Below are positions 28,001 through 36,724 of a stretch of 64,000 bases of DNA, in pieces. The position numbers and the translations under genes are program-made. The first letter of the stretch is position 1. Each line of letters opens with the position of its first letter. Source of the stretch: Sphingobacterium sp. JB170. Lineage in GTDB: Bacteria; Bacteroidota; Bacteroidia; Sphingobacteriales; Sphingobacteriaceae. The DNA is taken from the NCBI RefSeq assembly GCF_900163865.1, contig NZ_FUKU01000061.1, positions 1 through 64,000 on the forward strand, in the 5' to 3' direction. The notes beneath the pieces are model-generated. The model was not told where the DNA came from. It made no database searches and saw nothing but the letters and a program-made list of their open reading frames with translations.

Positions 28001-28216
28001 ACCTTCAACCGAGATGTTGTTAGTCGTCTCGGAATTTCAGGACTAAGGATTTATGCCAGTGCAAATAACCCGTTTTTAATTACCTCAAAGGAGTTTAAAG
28101 GGTATGATCCTGAAGGAACTTCACAAGGAGATGGCAATAAATTCGGACAGAATATGGTGTTTTTCGCGTATCCGCGTGCAAAAACATTCACATTCGGTTT
28201 AAACCTAACATTATAA
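25094..28216 (+). CDS. SusC/RagA-type TonB-dependent outer-membrane transporter
   Basis: A 1040-residue importer of oligosaccharides. Signal peptide, then a carboxypeptidase-D-like beta-sandwich (about 45-115, VSGVVKDAETGTPIPGVTITV), the conserved segment EEVVVVGYGTMRKSDVTGS (about 127-145), the plug domain (to about 260, with DASSAAIYGARGANGVILVTTK) and a 22-strand barrel ending in a C-terminal aromatic strand. Met10 (25121) is an equally good start and would give a more typical signal peptide (MKRKFGVAAFSLLAF). It is followed after 20 bp by its SusD partner. From the operon context the likely cargo is mannose-containing oligosaccharide. Confidence 0.95.
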   Translation: MITYLQANRMKRKFGVAAFSLLAFCAHGEAFSREPIKMLTVAPVQQTVSGVVKDAETGTPIPGVTITVKGTTVGGQSDAEGRFSVPAEVGQTLVATSIGFASMEQTITTNTVNFELTQDKASLEEVVVVGYGTMRKSDVTGSISMVKGEDMIKAQSFSPLDNLRGKAAGVNIYSNSSQPGAYANRVVIRGTATINSSSNPLYVVDGVVMEDFHLLNPNDIERIEVLKDASSAAIYGARGANGVILVTTKRGTKDGSKRVSYQASASISSPQRFMDVLDANEWVQTFMIGLENENKWHGKNWSLNKGDWFDDPDYFDSNGDPLYNTDWQEEATRTTLSHNHQLNIQQGDENSSIGAFINYTDQQGIVNNTDNKRINGKLAYDVTPKEWLTTSINLTANHTWGRYTPEDGGGQDARRTMIEMLPWYPIYDPAGEYTSSSSSSVSDVLGFEGMSNPVAILDKQRRMRYNTQIFGNAALTFHLAEGLDLKTQFGIDSHKKAYKGYSSIILNNLSMPNGWAEIENSDILYWQEETYLTYNKEFDKHRINAMAGLSWQERTYSVNGSRTEGFTNDFFEWNNMAVGSTPDAPTSAWDRWAMNSYFLRGAYTYNDRYSVTVTGRYDGSSKFGTNNKYAFFPSVGLAWNVSNEDFMADNEWISNLKLHTSYGLTGNSEISPYRSLANVTSGTILMDGSRMPYSYINSIANPDLKWEKTSTYDGGIEIGLFNNRLNFDVSYYSRETSDLLLDAPLPNSTGFASVMRNIGSVSNKGFDIMVNASPIQREDFSWTTTLNMNYNKNEVLELGVNNEDILLNSWVGGPNSIIRVGENLNSFYGYKRDGVYTIQDFENGDIEQNQIGRPKRSSTQEILGKGAPDWSGSFINNFNYKSFDFMVDLQFVYGVETMQQFYHSTYDRFGLTNGLKEILYDGYDGTNPNTNQQAIVLTNEGHAGQDTNVDSSWVVDGSYLRVNVLQLGYTFNRDVVSRLGISGLRIYASANNPFLITSKEFKGYDPEGTSQGDGNKFGQNMVFFAYPRAKTFTFGLNLTL

Positions 28217-28236
28217 TTGAAAGAGGAGAACTTATT

Positions 28237-29802
28237 ATGAAAACTAAAAATATAATAATAGCACTGTTATCAGCGACCTTATTGACGACAACAGGGTGTG
28301 AGAGTTTTTTGGATGAAGATCCGAGATCGACAATCCCATCGGGAGAATATTATAAAAATGCAGCACAGGCGCAAGAGAATATTATTGCGATGTACCGGCT
28401 TGGCGCCCCTGTCCGGTATGGTGTTGCATCGTCGGCCTATATTGGCCCAACGGCATCAATTAATACGTTTTTAACCGGTTATTTTTCAAATAACTATGAA
28501 GGGCAGGAGCTTGTTTGTTTATATTCACGGCAGCTTACGCGTCAGCAAAATGCTCGTACGGTATCCAACACGATGAACTCGATATGGAATGAATCCTACC
28601 AAGCAATAAATGTTGCAAATGGCGCAATTAAACATATTCCGGAGATTGATATGGATGAAAACCAGAAGAAACGTCTTATCGCTGAGGCGAAATTCTTTCG
28701 CGCGTTTAACTATTTCTATTTAGTTAAAACTTTCGGAGACGTGCCATTGACAGTAGAACCATACGAACTCTTGGAGAATCTCTTTCTTCCACGTACGCCG
28801 AGTGCCGAGGTGTATGCTTTAATTGAGTCGGATTTAACTGAAGCCGTTAGTGTGCTTCCGGCGGCAATGTTCACCAGTAATGGCTATCGTCTAACAAAAT
28901 ATGTAGCGGCCATGGCGCTGTCGAACGTCTATTTGCAGCAAAGTAAGTACGCCGAGGCGGCGAGCAGTATACGAATAGTAACAGATTCCCCACATAAGTT
29001 AACGGCCAATGAAGATCTTAAACTCGAGAGTGCGTACAATCAGTTACGCACCGACGATAGACTTTCGGAAGTCATCTACTCGTATGAGTTTGATGAAGCT
29101 ATTAGCAATAGCGGGCGCTGGCCGAGCTACGCGTTTAGTTCCGCAGCGACATCTGTGTTTGATACCTATTCCATTTTCGAACGCGTTTATGGACCGTCGA
29201 ACGCTTTTTTAAATGTTTATAAGGCGGACGATTTACGAATACAACCTAATCAATTCTTTCATTGGAACTATACAAATCCCGATAACGACAAAAAGTGGAG
29301 TTCGGATGCGGCGGGCATTTGGTATTTCTATGACGAAGATGCCGTTCTTGAAACGGGCCTGGGAACTAAGGATTGGAATATATACCGTTATGCAGAAGCA
29401 TTATTAATTGCCGCAGAGTCTATAGCGAAATCGGAAGGCGTCACCGCCGAGGCTGCGGGATACCTAGCGGAAATTAAAGCGCGTGCCGATACAAAAGGAA
29501 AGACTGCAGAAACCTACAGTAGTGAACTTCAGGGACTTTCGGTGGATATGTTTGTCGAAGAATGTTGGACAGAAAGATTACGGGAGCTTCCTTTGGAATT
29601 CAAAATGTGGGACGACTGTCTGCGCACCGGGATGTTTCCTGTTATCTCGGAGACCGAAAAAGGAAAAGTCACTTACCAGCCTCTAATCGGCGCGAAGAAT
29701 GGTTCGGGAGCGACCATTAAAGAGTCGGATCTGCTGTGGCCAATTTCAATGGATGAACTGCAACGTAATCCGGAATTAACGCAGAACGAAGGTTATAATT
29801 AA
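28237..29802 (+). CDS. SusD/RagB-type nutrient-binding lipoprotein
   Basis: A 521-residue surface lipoprotein. The signal peptide ends TTTGC with lipidation at Cys21. The tetratricopeptide-like SusD fold follows, with the N-terminal SusD-like segment FLDEDPRSTIPSGEYYKNAAQAQENI and the C-terminal RagB/SusD part (RYAEALLIAAE, ECWTERLRELPLEFKMWDD, LQRNPELTQNEGYN), which ends in the usual NPGY/NEGYN close. It acts as the lid and binding subunit of the SusC transporter just upstream. A GAGGAG-type ribosome site precedes the ATG. Last gene of the mannose operon, followed by a terminator. Confidence 0.95.
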   Translation: MKTKNIIIALLSATLLTTTGCESFLDEDPRSTIPSGEYYKNAAQAQENIIAMYRLGAPVRYGVASSAYIGPTASINTFLTGYFSNNYEGQELVCLYSRQLTRQQNARTVSNTMNSIWNESYQAINVANGAIKHIPEIDMDENQKKRLIAEAKFFRAFNYFYLVKTFGDVPLTVEPYELLENLFLPRTPSAEVYALIESDLTEAVSVLPAAMFTSNGYRLTKYVAAMALSNVYLQQSKYAEAASSIRIVTDSPHKLTANEDLKLESAYNQLRTDDRLSEVIYSYEFDEAISNSGRWPSYAFSSAATSVFDTYSIFERVYGPSNAFLNVYKADDLRIQPNQFFHWNYTNPDNDKKWSSDAAGIWYFYDEDAVLETGLGTKDWNIYRYAEALLIAAESIAKSEGVTAEAAGYLAEIKARADTKGKTAETYSSELQGLSVDMFVEECWTERLRELPLEFKMWDDCLRTGMFPVISETEKGKVTYQPLIGAKNGSGATIKESDLLWPISMDELQRNPELTQNEGYN

Positions 29803-29838
29803 GATCTTTTTCCAGGGAAATTTATTCCTATATTTTAC

Positions 29839-29876
29839 AAAGCCTCCCAAGAGTTCGTTACTCGGGGAGGCTTTTT
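29839..29876 (+). terminator. Rho-independent terminator of the mannan operon
   Basis: Arms AAAGCCTCCC (29839-29848) and GGGAGGCTTT (29865-29874) form a perfect 10-bp stem running into TTTTT. It lies 37 bp after the SusD stop and can also serve the convergent quinone reductase gene. Confidence 0.85.
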
Positions 29877-29932
29877 AATGGTTTATAGAAATTCTAGGAA
29901 AGTTTTACCATTGGATATCGTTCACCGTGTGG

Positions 29933-30463
29933 CTAAAGTCCATCAATATAGGCCAGATATTCAGGGACGCTTTTTTCAACCCAGAGCGCGCTCGTATTGA
30001 ATTCCAAGTCATAAAATGCGAATGGACTGATGAATTTTCCTTTGATGTATGCGATAGAGAGTGCAAAAGGGCGGGTAAGCTCCTCAAGTGTATTTTTTAA
30101 TCGCCCGGAAGGGCCGAATGCATCGGCCGATTCGCCGGCAGAAATTGCAAGAGCGAATTTCTTGCCCGAAGCTTTATGTCCGCTGTTACTGCCATAGGCC
30201 CACCCGTACGTCAACACTTGGTCAAACCATTGCTTTAACAGCGGGGGGCTACTATACCAATATAATGGAAACTGAAATATTATTTTTTCATGTTGCTCGA
30301 TGAGCTGCTGTTCGGCGCTGATATTAATTTTACCGTCCGGATAAGCCGAATATAATTGATGTACCTTATATTTTTCAGGCTGACTTTCGAGGGCTTGGAT
30401 CCAGCGTTTATTGATTATTGAGTTTTCAATATTGGGGTGTGTAACAATGACTAATGTTTGCAT
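29933..30463 (-). CDS. NAD(P)H-dependent quinone/flavodoxin-like oxidoreductase
   Basis: A 176-residue protein of the flavodoxin-like-fold NAD(P)H dehydrogenase (quinone) family, as in KefF, YwrO or MdaB. It starts MQTLVIVTHPNIENSIINKRW, the N-terminal FMN-phosphate loop with THPN. It then has IIFQFPLYWYSSPPLLKQWFDQVLTYGWAYG, the central quinone/FMN segment, followed by SGHKASGKKFALAISAG. These enzymes perform two-electron reduction of quinones. It follows the RND efflux operon on the same strand after a 200-bp gap, so it may respond to the same toxic compounds, but has its own leader. Confidence 0.85.
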   Translation of the reverse strand: MQTLVIVTHPNIENSIINKRWIQALESQPEKYKVHQLYSAYPDGKINISAEQQLIEQHEKIIFQFPLYWYSSPPLLKQWFDQVLTYGWAYGSNSGHKASGKKFALAISAGESADAFGPSGRLKNTLEELTRPFALSIAYIKGKFISPFAFYDLEFNTSALWVEKSVPEYLAYIDGL

Positions 30464-30662
30464 ATTATAAATTTTTATTTTTTAACAAATGACACTTCTG
30501 TTTTTCGTTTTGTTCATTCCATAGGCCAGCCTACACGCTCAGCCGGCCAAGATGGAATTTGAATTAAACAGTTCGTTTTCTAGGCTACCGTTTTTCCGGA
30601 AGCGAATGCACGATAGCGCTTTTTGATATTATTTCGCGTCGAGCGCTTGATGGGCGTCTGAA

Positions 30663-32159
30663 CTATTGTTCATTATTGAGCGTTGTCAAACGCTTATCGG
30701 CCGCCGTTGACGTATCGACAACTTTTTCGCTATTCCATCCACCGCCGAGGGATCGATAAAGATTCACGATAGCGGCAAGCTCGTCTTTTTTTATTTGCGC
30801 AAGTTGAAGTTCGGTTTGTAACACATTACTTTGGGCGGTGATTACTTCCAAATAATTTGCCGATCCCGTTTCGAAAAGAATCGTTGCGTGCTTGTTCGCT
30901 TGACGTAGCCTTTCTGTTTTTTTGTCTGTTATCTCGTGTCTTTCTTTTAGTTTTTGTATGGAAATCATCGCATCGGATACTTCACCCACAGCAGCGACAA
31001 CAGACTGCTGGAAAACCGCGATACTCTTATCTCTTTCAATTTCGTTAATCTCGAACTGTGTTTTTAGAGCTCGACGCTGAAAGATCGGTTGGGTGAGGGA
31101 GCCAGCCACGGCACCAAATAGGGCACCAGGTAGATTGAACCAATTGCTTGTCTTTAGCGCATTAACGCCGGCCTCCGCGCTAATAATAAGTGAAGGGTAC
31201 ATCTGAGCTTTGGCTACCTGCGTGTAGGCTATATTTGCGCGCACGGAGAGTTCGGCTTGCTTTACGTCGGGCCGGTAACGAAGCAGTTCCGCCGGAACAC
31301 CACCAAGGAGATTCTCGGGCAACTTAATGTCAGCTAATGATGTCGCAATTTTAATCTCTTGTGGCAGTTCGCCACTCAACACCCGTAGTGCATTCTCTTG
31401 GAGGTAGATCTGCTGCTGAAAATCTGGAATTAGACTTTCTGCCGCTAATTTTTGTGCATGTACTTGTTCTAAAGCGAGTAAGTTGCTTTCACCAATTTCA
31501 TATTGCTGCTGAACGACATTTAGCGTGTTAGTACTCAGATCAAGGTTAAGGCGCGCTATTTCCATAAGCTCATTCAATAATAGCAGTTGATAATAGCCGT
31601 TTGCTACCTGTGCGACAAGTTGGGTCTGAATGACTTTTTTTGCCTCTTGGCTTTGTAGATATTCGGCTAACGCCGCGCGGTTTTTGTTCTTGAGTTTACC
31701 CCAAAGATCGATCTCCCAGCTCAGCCCGATGGATGCTGAATAGTCTTCGATGTGGTTACTTCCTAGTGTCTGTCCCAGATTGAGCCCGTTCATGCTATAA
31801 TTGGAAGGGTTCGAGCTACTCGCACCAAGCTGCGCGGAGATCTCAGGCAAATAGTTTGCTTTCGATTGTTTTAAGAGCAATTGAGAACTTTCGATGTTTT
31901 TTAATGCAATTTGCATATCGATGTTATGGGAGATCGCTTTTGAAATAAGCCCGATCAGTGTCGGGTCACTAAAAAAGTCCTCCCAAGGAACCGAACCGAT
32001 ACTTTGCGCAGTATGTTCGTGATCGCTTTGCTGGTCATGTCTATAGGCGGTCGGCAGTTCAGGAGCTTGCTGATTTTGGTCAGCCAGCTCTCCTGTCTTA
32101 CACGCGGTAAACAGGAGAGTGAATGCGAGTAGCGCCAATAAGTTTGTATTATATTTCAT
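30663..32159 (-). CDS. RND efflux outer-membrane factor (TolC/OprM-type lipoprotein)
   Basis: A 498-residue outer-membrane channel. Signal peptide ends LLFTAC with lipid Cys20, as in OprM/NodT. Two outer-membrane efflux repeats follow (about 55-260 and 275-470), with the typical segments SIGLSWEIDLWGKLKNKNRAA, RPDVKQAELSVRANIAYTQVAKAQMYPSL and SLTQPIFQRRALK. It completes a tripartite pump with the MFP and RND proteins encoded just upstream. It lies 127 bp after the RND gene, with a 38-bp palindrome in the gap; the other pump genes are only 12 bp apart. Confidence 0.93.
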   Translation of the reverse strand: MKYNTNLLALLAFTLLFTACKTGELADQNQQAPELPTAYRHDQQSDHEHTAQSIGSVPWEDFFSDPTLIGLISKAISHNIDMQIALKNIESSQLLLKQSKANYLPEISAQLGASSSNPSNYSMNGLNLGQTLGSNHIEDYSASIGLSWEIDLWGKLKNKNRAALAEYLQSQEAKKVIQTQLVAQVANGYYQLLLLNELMEIARLNLDLSTNTLNVVQQQYEIGESNLLALEQVHAQKLAAESLIPDFQQQIYLQENALRVLSGELPQEIKIATSLADIKLPENLLGGVPAELLRYRPDVKQAELSVRANIAYTQVAKAQMYPSLIISAEAGVNALKTSNWFNLPGALFGAVAGSLTQPIFQRRALKTQFEINEIERDKSIAVFQQSVVAAVGEVSDAMISIQKLKERHEITDKKTERLRQANKHATILFETGSANYLEVITAQSNVLQTELQLAQIKKDELAAIVNLYRSLGGGWNSEKVVDTSTAADKRLTTLNNEQ

Positions 32160-32212
32160 GTTGATGATTAATTGCTGATGGTTGAATCGTTTTCTTATTC
32201 ATTTCCCGTTTT

Positions 32213-32250
32213 TTCTGAAATGCTCATTGTATACCATGAACATTTCAGAA
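32213..32250. repeat. 38-bp near-perfect palindrome within the efflux operon
   Basis: TTCTGAAATG (32213-32222) pairs with CATTTCAGAA (32241-32250). The inner part TCAT-T-GTA / TAC-C-ATGA continues the symmetry, so 17 of 19 base pairs match. It lies between the RND inner-membrane gene and the outer-membrane factor gene. In RNA it forms a long hairpin that could stabilise, process or attenuate the downstream message; in DNA it could be a protein site. Confidence 0.7.
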
Positions 32251-32286
32251 GGTGTTAGCCTCGTCCGAACGGGACTTGGGTTGCCT

Positions 32287-35200
32287 TTAAATCGGCTCGA
32301 CCTCCGTCTGCATCGGTGAAGCTATTTCTCGCTTGGCACGATGCTGCGGGGACTGCGGTTTTCCACTTACTTTCTCATGTAAATATTGAAAGACAATAAA
32401 TAGTACCGGTATGATCAACACACCAAGCAACACGCCGCTTAGCATGCCGCCTGCAGCCGCGATACTTATCGAATGGTTTCCTTGAGCAGACGGCCCAATG
32501 GCGCGCATCATTGGAATCATGCCCACAATAAATGCTAAGGACGTCATGATGATTGGCCGTAATCGAAGCCGTGCGGCCTGCAGCGCGGCACGCGTAATGG
32601 GCAATCCGCGCTTACGAGCCTGTATCGCGAATTCGACGATAAGAATTGCATTTTTGGCAAGTAACCCGATAAGCATTACTAAGGCGACTTGCACATAGAT
32701 GTTGTTGGCAATATCCATCATACCGATGGCAGCGAATACACCAAAAACTCCGGTGGGAATGCTCAGTATCACGGCAAGCGGAATGATATAACTTTCATAT
32801 TGTGCGGCCATTAAGAAGTATACAAATACAAGGCACAGGGTGAAAATTAATGCAGACTGACCGCCCGATACAAGCTCCTCTTTAGTCATTCCAGAAAATT
32901 CGTAGGTAAACCCACTTGGAAGGTGTGTTTTTGCTACTTCTTCTACTGCTCGTATTGCATCACCCGACCTATAACCTGCGTTCGGTATTGCATTGATACC
33001 GATCGAATTAAATAGATTGTAGCGTGAGGCGGTCTCTGGACCATATACTCGTTGTAGATTAACCAGCGTGTTTATCGGTACCATGTCGCCTTGACGGTTT
33101 TTTACGTAAACGCCGTCAAGATTCGAAGGATCGGCACGCCCGCTAGCTTCTGCTTGCATGACCACGCGATAATACTTTCCAAAACGGTTGAAGTCCGATG
33201 CTTGCATACTTCCAAAATACCCTTGCATGGTTTGTAGAATGCGCTGCGTGCTGACGCCAAGCTGTTCAGCTTTAGCATCATCGACTTCAAGCTCGTATTG
33301 CGGGTAGTCTGTCTTGAAGGTCGAAAATGCCATCATAATTTCTGGGCGTTTCATCAATTCTGCTATGAATTCTTGCCCGATTCCGCTAAACTTATTCAGC
33401 GGACTACTGGTGCGATCTTGCAGTACCATATCTAACCCGTCCACATTACTAAATCCAGGGACTGTCGGGAAAGTAAACACAAAGAAATTGCCCCCTTTAA
33501 TTGCCGAAAGGCGTTGGTTTACGTCCCCCATAATGGCATTGATATCTTTTATCTCGCCACGTTCAGCGTGAGGCTTTAGAAGAATGAAAATAACGGCCGA
33601 GGAGGGACTTGTCGTCTGCGTTAAAATATTAAACCCTGCGATGGTATTTATTGTTTTGGTAAACGGCGCCTCTTGGACATGATCTTCCACCTGTTTTAAT
33701 GCGCTCGAGGTACGATCCAACGAAGCACCTGCGGGCATGCTCAGTGATATAGCGATAAATCCTTGATCTTCTGAGGGAATGAAGCCTGTCGGCGTGTTCT
33801 TTACCATTGCAATGCTGGCGGCAATAATAAGCGCAAGGGCAGCGAAAGTAACCCATTTATAACGAATAAGAAAACGCAGTGATCCAAGGTAGTTCTTCGT
33901 AATCCGCTCGAAGCCTACATTGAATCCCGCAAAGAACTTATCTTTAAATTTTAACGGTTTGTGCTCAGGGTTATGATGTACTGGCTTTAAAAATAGCGCA
34001 CATAAAGCAGGGCTAAGAGTCAGTGCGTTGACCGCAGAAATCACAATCGCGATGGCCAGAGTGAAGGCAAATTGGCGGTAAAACACGCCGGTTGATCCTT
34101 CCATAAACCCAATAGGGAGGAACACTGCTGACATTACGAAGGTAATTGAGATAATGGCACCGGTAATCTCACTCATCGCGGATGTGGTAGCCATCTTTGG
34201 GGGCATGCCGGTCTGCTCCATCTTCGCGTGGACGGCTTCAACGACAACGATCGCATCATCGACCACAATCCCGATGGCCAGCACAAGGGCAAACAATGTT
34301 AACAGGTTAATCGAAAATCCGAAGAGCTGCATGAAAAAGAATGTTCCCACGATTGCAACAGGAACGGCAATGGCCGGGATTAATGTCGAACGGAAATCCT
34401 GCAAAAATATAAATACGACTAAGAAAACCAAGATAAAAGCTTCAATGAGCGTAGTCTTTACCTGATCAATGGACTGATCAAGTGCATCCTTGGTATTATA
34501 AAGTATTAAATGTTTAAGTCCCGGCGGAAAATCGGCCGAGGAGCGGTCTAAGAATTCTTGGATTGCGATTTGTATCTCGTTCGCATTGGATCCCGCAAGC
34601 TGCATGATTCCGATATTAACACCAACCTTCCCGTTAATACGCGTTTCGCTCCCGTAGGTATATGCCCCCAGTTCAACACGAGCCACGTCCTTGAGACGCA
34701 AAAATGAGCCGTCATTGTTGGAACGAATGATGATATTATCGTAATCTTCCGGTTGGTTGAGCTTTCCTTTGTACTTGATGACAAATTCGAACGCTTGTTT
34801 GCTACTTTCTCCAAATTTTCCGGGCGCCGCTTCGATATTTTTGTCCTGTATGGCAGCCATAACCTCACCTGGAGTCAGTTTATAAGATGCCATCCGGTTT
34901 GGGTTTAGCCATACCCGCATGGAATAGTCTTTACTTCCTCCGAAAATAACGGCTTGGCCCACGCCAGGGATACGTTTAAGCTCTGGAATAATATTAATTT
35001 GCGCGTAATTGGTGATAAATGTCTGATCATATTTGTTCACCTCGTCGGTGTATAAGTCGGCCACCATTATTAAACTGTTTTGCTGCTTGGCGGTGGTGAT
35101 CCCGGCCTGCACGACTTCGACCGGCAGTTGGCTGGTAGCTTGCGATACGCGATTTTGCACGTTGACTGCCGCTTGATCTGGATCTGTACCGAGCTTAAAA

Positions 35201-35478
35201 TAAACAGTTATGGTTAACGATCCGTCATTGCTGGCTGTAGAGCTCATATAGCTCATATTTTCCACCCCGTTGATCGACTCTTCGAGTGATGGCGCTACGG
35301 CGCGTAGCACCGTTTCGGCATTCGCCCCTGGGTAGAGCGCCATCACTTGAACGGCAGGAGGAGCGATGTCGGGAAACTGTTGAAGAGGAAGTTTGATTAT
35401 CCCGATGACGCCGAGTATCACCAGTAGTATGGAAATGACTGTGGCAAGTACTGGTTTTTCTATAAATTTCTGAAACAT
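32287..35478 (-). CDS. RND multidrug efflux transporter, HAE1 (AcrB/MexB) family
   Basis: A 1063-residue inner-membrane pump with the normal two-fold layout: membrane segment, large periplasmic loop, six segments, second loop, five segments. The proton-relay pair falls at D407-D408 (IGIVVDDAIVVVE), the same numbering as in AcrB. The matching Lys appears in LLAKNAILIVEFA. It starts MFQKFIEKPVLATVISILLVILGVIGI, and the porter sequences (LYPGANAETVLRAVAPSLEE, NSIGINAIPNAGYRSG) are typical of HAE1 pumps. It lies 12 bp after the MFP gene. Substrates are likely hydrophobic drugs or toxins. Confidence 0.96.
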   Translation of the reverse strand: MFQKFIEKPVLATVISILLVILGVIGIIKLPLQQFPDIAPPAVQVMALYPGANAETVLRAVAPSLEESINGVENMSYMSSTASNDGSLTITVYFKLGTDPDQAAVNVQNRVSQATSQLPVEVVQAGITTAKQQNSLIMVADLYTDEVNKYDQTFITNYAQINIIPELKRIPGVGQAVIFGGSKDYSMRVWLNPNRMASYKLTPGEVMAAIQDKNIEAAPGKFGESSKQAFEFVIKYKGKLNQPEDYDNIIIRSNNDGSFLRLKDVARVELGAYTYGSETRINGKVGVNIGIMQLAGSNANEIQIAIQEFLDRSSADFPPGLKHLILYNTKDALDQSIDQVKTTLIEAFILVFLVVFIFLQDFRSTLIPAIAVPVAIVGTFFFMQLFGFSINLLTLFALVLAIGIVVDDAIVVVEAVHAKMEQTGMPPKMATTSAMSEITGAIISITFVMSAVFLPIGFMEGSTGVFYRQFAFTLAIAIVISAVNALTLSPALCALFLKPVHHNPEHKPLKFKDKFFAGFNVGFERITKNYLGSLRFLIRYKWVTFAALALIIAASIAMVKNTPTGFIPSEDQGFIAISLSMPAGASLDRTSSALKQVEDHVQEAPFTKTINTIAGFNILTQTTSPSSAVIFILLKPHAERGEIKDINAIMGDVNQRLSAIKGGNFFVFTFPTVPGFSNVDGLDMVLQDRTSSPLNKFSGIGQEFIAELMKRPEIMMAFSTFKTDYPQYELEVDDAKAEQLGVSTQRILQTMQGYFGSMQASDFNRFGKYYRVVMQAEASGRADPSNLDGVYVKNRQGDMVPINTLVNLQRVYGPETASRYNLFNSIGINAIPNAGYRSGDAIRAVEEVAKTHLPSGFTYEFSGMTKEELVSGGQSALIFTLCLVFVYFLMAAQYESYIIPLAVILSIPTGVFGVFAAIGMMDIANNIYVQVALVMLIGLLAKNAILIVEFAIQARKRGLPITRAALQAARLRLRPIIMTSLAFIVGMIPMMRAIGPSAQGNHSISIAAAGGMLSGVLLGVLIIPVLFIVFQYLHEKVSGKPQSPQHRAKREIASPMQTEVEPI

Positions 35479-35490
35479 CTTATTGTAGGA

Positions 35491-36669
35491 TTAGTGTATG
35501 CTGTCTTTTGCTAGTGGTTGAGGTGTTATTTGTTGTCCGTCTTGTAACAAGTCGATTCCTTTGTATACAATTCTATCGCCTGCACGTATGCCCGATTCAA
35601 CCAGGTAGTTTTCTCCGCTCTTCGCGAGAATTTCGACAGATTGTTGGGTTACTTTGTTGTCCGGACCAACGGTGAAAACGAACACTTTATCTTGCACCTC
35701 CCGGGTAGCGAGCTGCGGAATAAGCACGGCTTCGGAATATTCCTTCTGTAGAACGATACGTCCAGTATTACCGCTGCGTAATATCCCCTGCGGATTATCA
35801 AAGGTTGCGCGTAAAGTGATGGCCGCGGTGTTCTTATCAAACTGGCCATCGACCATATCTATTTGGCCCTGATGCTCGTAGACATTTTCATCCGAAAGTA
35901 AAAGGCTTACCGGCGGCAGGTTTTTTAGTTTTTCTTGTAGCGTATTGCCAGGTGTAGCATTTTTGAATGCAATAAAGTCATTCTCGCCCAAGGAGAAATA
36001 GACGTGCAATTTTCCGACATCCGAAAGCACCGTTAATGGCTGCGGATCGGCCATGGTGATGAGGCTTCCTTGCTTTTTTTCCAGCCGGCCGATATAGCCG
36101 TCGCTAGTTGCGCGGATAGACGTATAGTTCACATTTATTTTTGCTGACTCGACTGCGGATTCCGCTTGGCCTACGCGCGCCTTGGCCGCGTCTCGAGCAG
36201 CGAAAGCTGCTTTTAGCTGGTATTCGGTGACTATTTTATTATCCACGAGTCGCGTCTTTTTTTCGACTTCAAGTTCTGCATTTTGAAGGTCTGCTTGGGC
36301 CGAGGATAGATTTGCCTTCGCCTGGTTCAACTGTTCTTGATAGGGGTGGTCGTTGATTTTAAATAAGAGCTGACCCGCCTTGACTTTGGATCCTTCGTCG
36401 ATGTATATCCGTTCCAGAATGCCCGCTACTTGCGCCCTGATTTCAATATTAGCCGAAGCTTCAATGCTCGCAGGATACTTTTGTAGAATCGTCTGATCGT
36501 CTGTTTGTACAGCCATTACAGGCAATCCTATTGGCGCCGTGACGGCTTCTTTACCCGTGCTTGATGTGCAAGCATAAAAAAGTAAGGGACTAGAAAGTAG
36601 AATGTATTTAATGATGTTCGTTAATTTAACAGTGTTAAATAGAGGTTGTGAAATTCTGAAAGATTGCAT
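35491..36669 (-). CDS. RND efflux periplasmic adaptor (membrane fusion protein, AcrA-type)
   Basis: A 392-residue lipoprotein adaptor. Signal with lipobox LLFYAC (Cys34), then barrel-sandwich and coiled-coil hairpin: QKYPASIEASANIEIRAQVAG, RIYIDEGSKVKAGQLLFKIND and a helical section about 105-165 (QEQLNQAKANLSSAQADLQNAE). The beta-barrel and membrane-proximal domains complete it (RATFDNPQGILRSGNTGRIV, GIRAGDRIVYKGIDLL). The chosen ATG (36669) gives a 20-residue lead before the membrane segment. A TetR-type palindrome (36624-36640) lies within codons 11-15, which is odd and could mean the true start is further in with a rare codon. First gene of the pump operon. Confidence 0.9.
   Translation of the reverse strand: MQSFRISQPLFNTVKLTNIIKYILLSSPLLFYACTSSTGKEAVTAPIGLPVMAVQTDDQTILQKYPASIEASANIEIRAQVAGILERIYIDEGSKVKAGQLLFKINDHPYQEQLNQAKANLSSAQADLQNAELEVEKKTRLVDNKIVTEYQLKAAFAARDAAKARVGQAESAVESAKINVNYTSIRATSDGYIGRLEKKQGSLITMADPQPLTVLSDVGKLHVYFSLGENDFIAFKNATPGNTLQEKLKNLPPVSLLLSDENVYEHQGQIDMVDGQFDKNTAAITLRATFDNPQGILRSGNTGRIVLQKEYSEAVLIPQLATREVQDKVFVFTVGPDNKVTQQSVEILAKSGENYLVESGIRAGDRIVYKGIDLLQDGQQITPQPLAKDSIH
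36624..36640. promoter_or_regulatory. TetR operator copy 1 (inside the start of the MFP gene)
   Basis: ATTTAACA-G-TGTTAAAT is a perfect 8-1-8 inverted repeat. The same sequence with one mismatch recurs upstream at 36708 and 37378. It overlaps codons near the N-terminus of the adaptor gene and is the best copy of the set. Confidence 0.65.
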
Positions 36670-36707
36670 GAGTTGATTATTTTATGTTGAAACTAGATTG
36701 ATGCTAT

Positions 36708-36724
36708 ATTTAACAGTGTTAGAT
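36708..36724. promoter_or_regulatory. TetR operator copy 2, upstream of the MFP gene
   Basis: ATTTAACA-G-TGTTAGAT differs from the perfect site at one base. It lies 39 bp upstream of the MFP ATG, between it and the end of the tetR gene, where the pump promoter should be. Confidence 0.7.
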
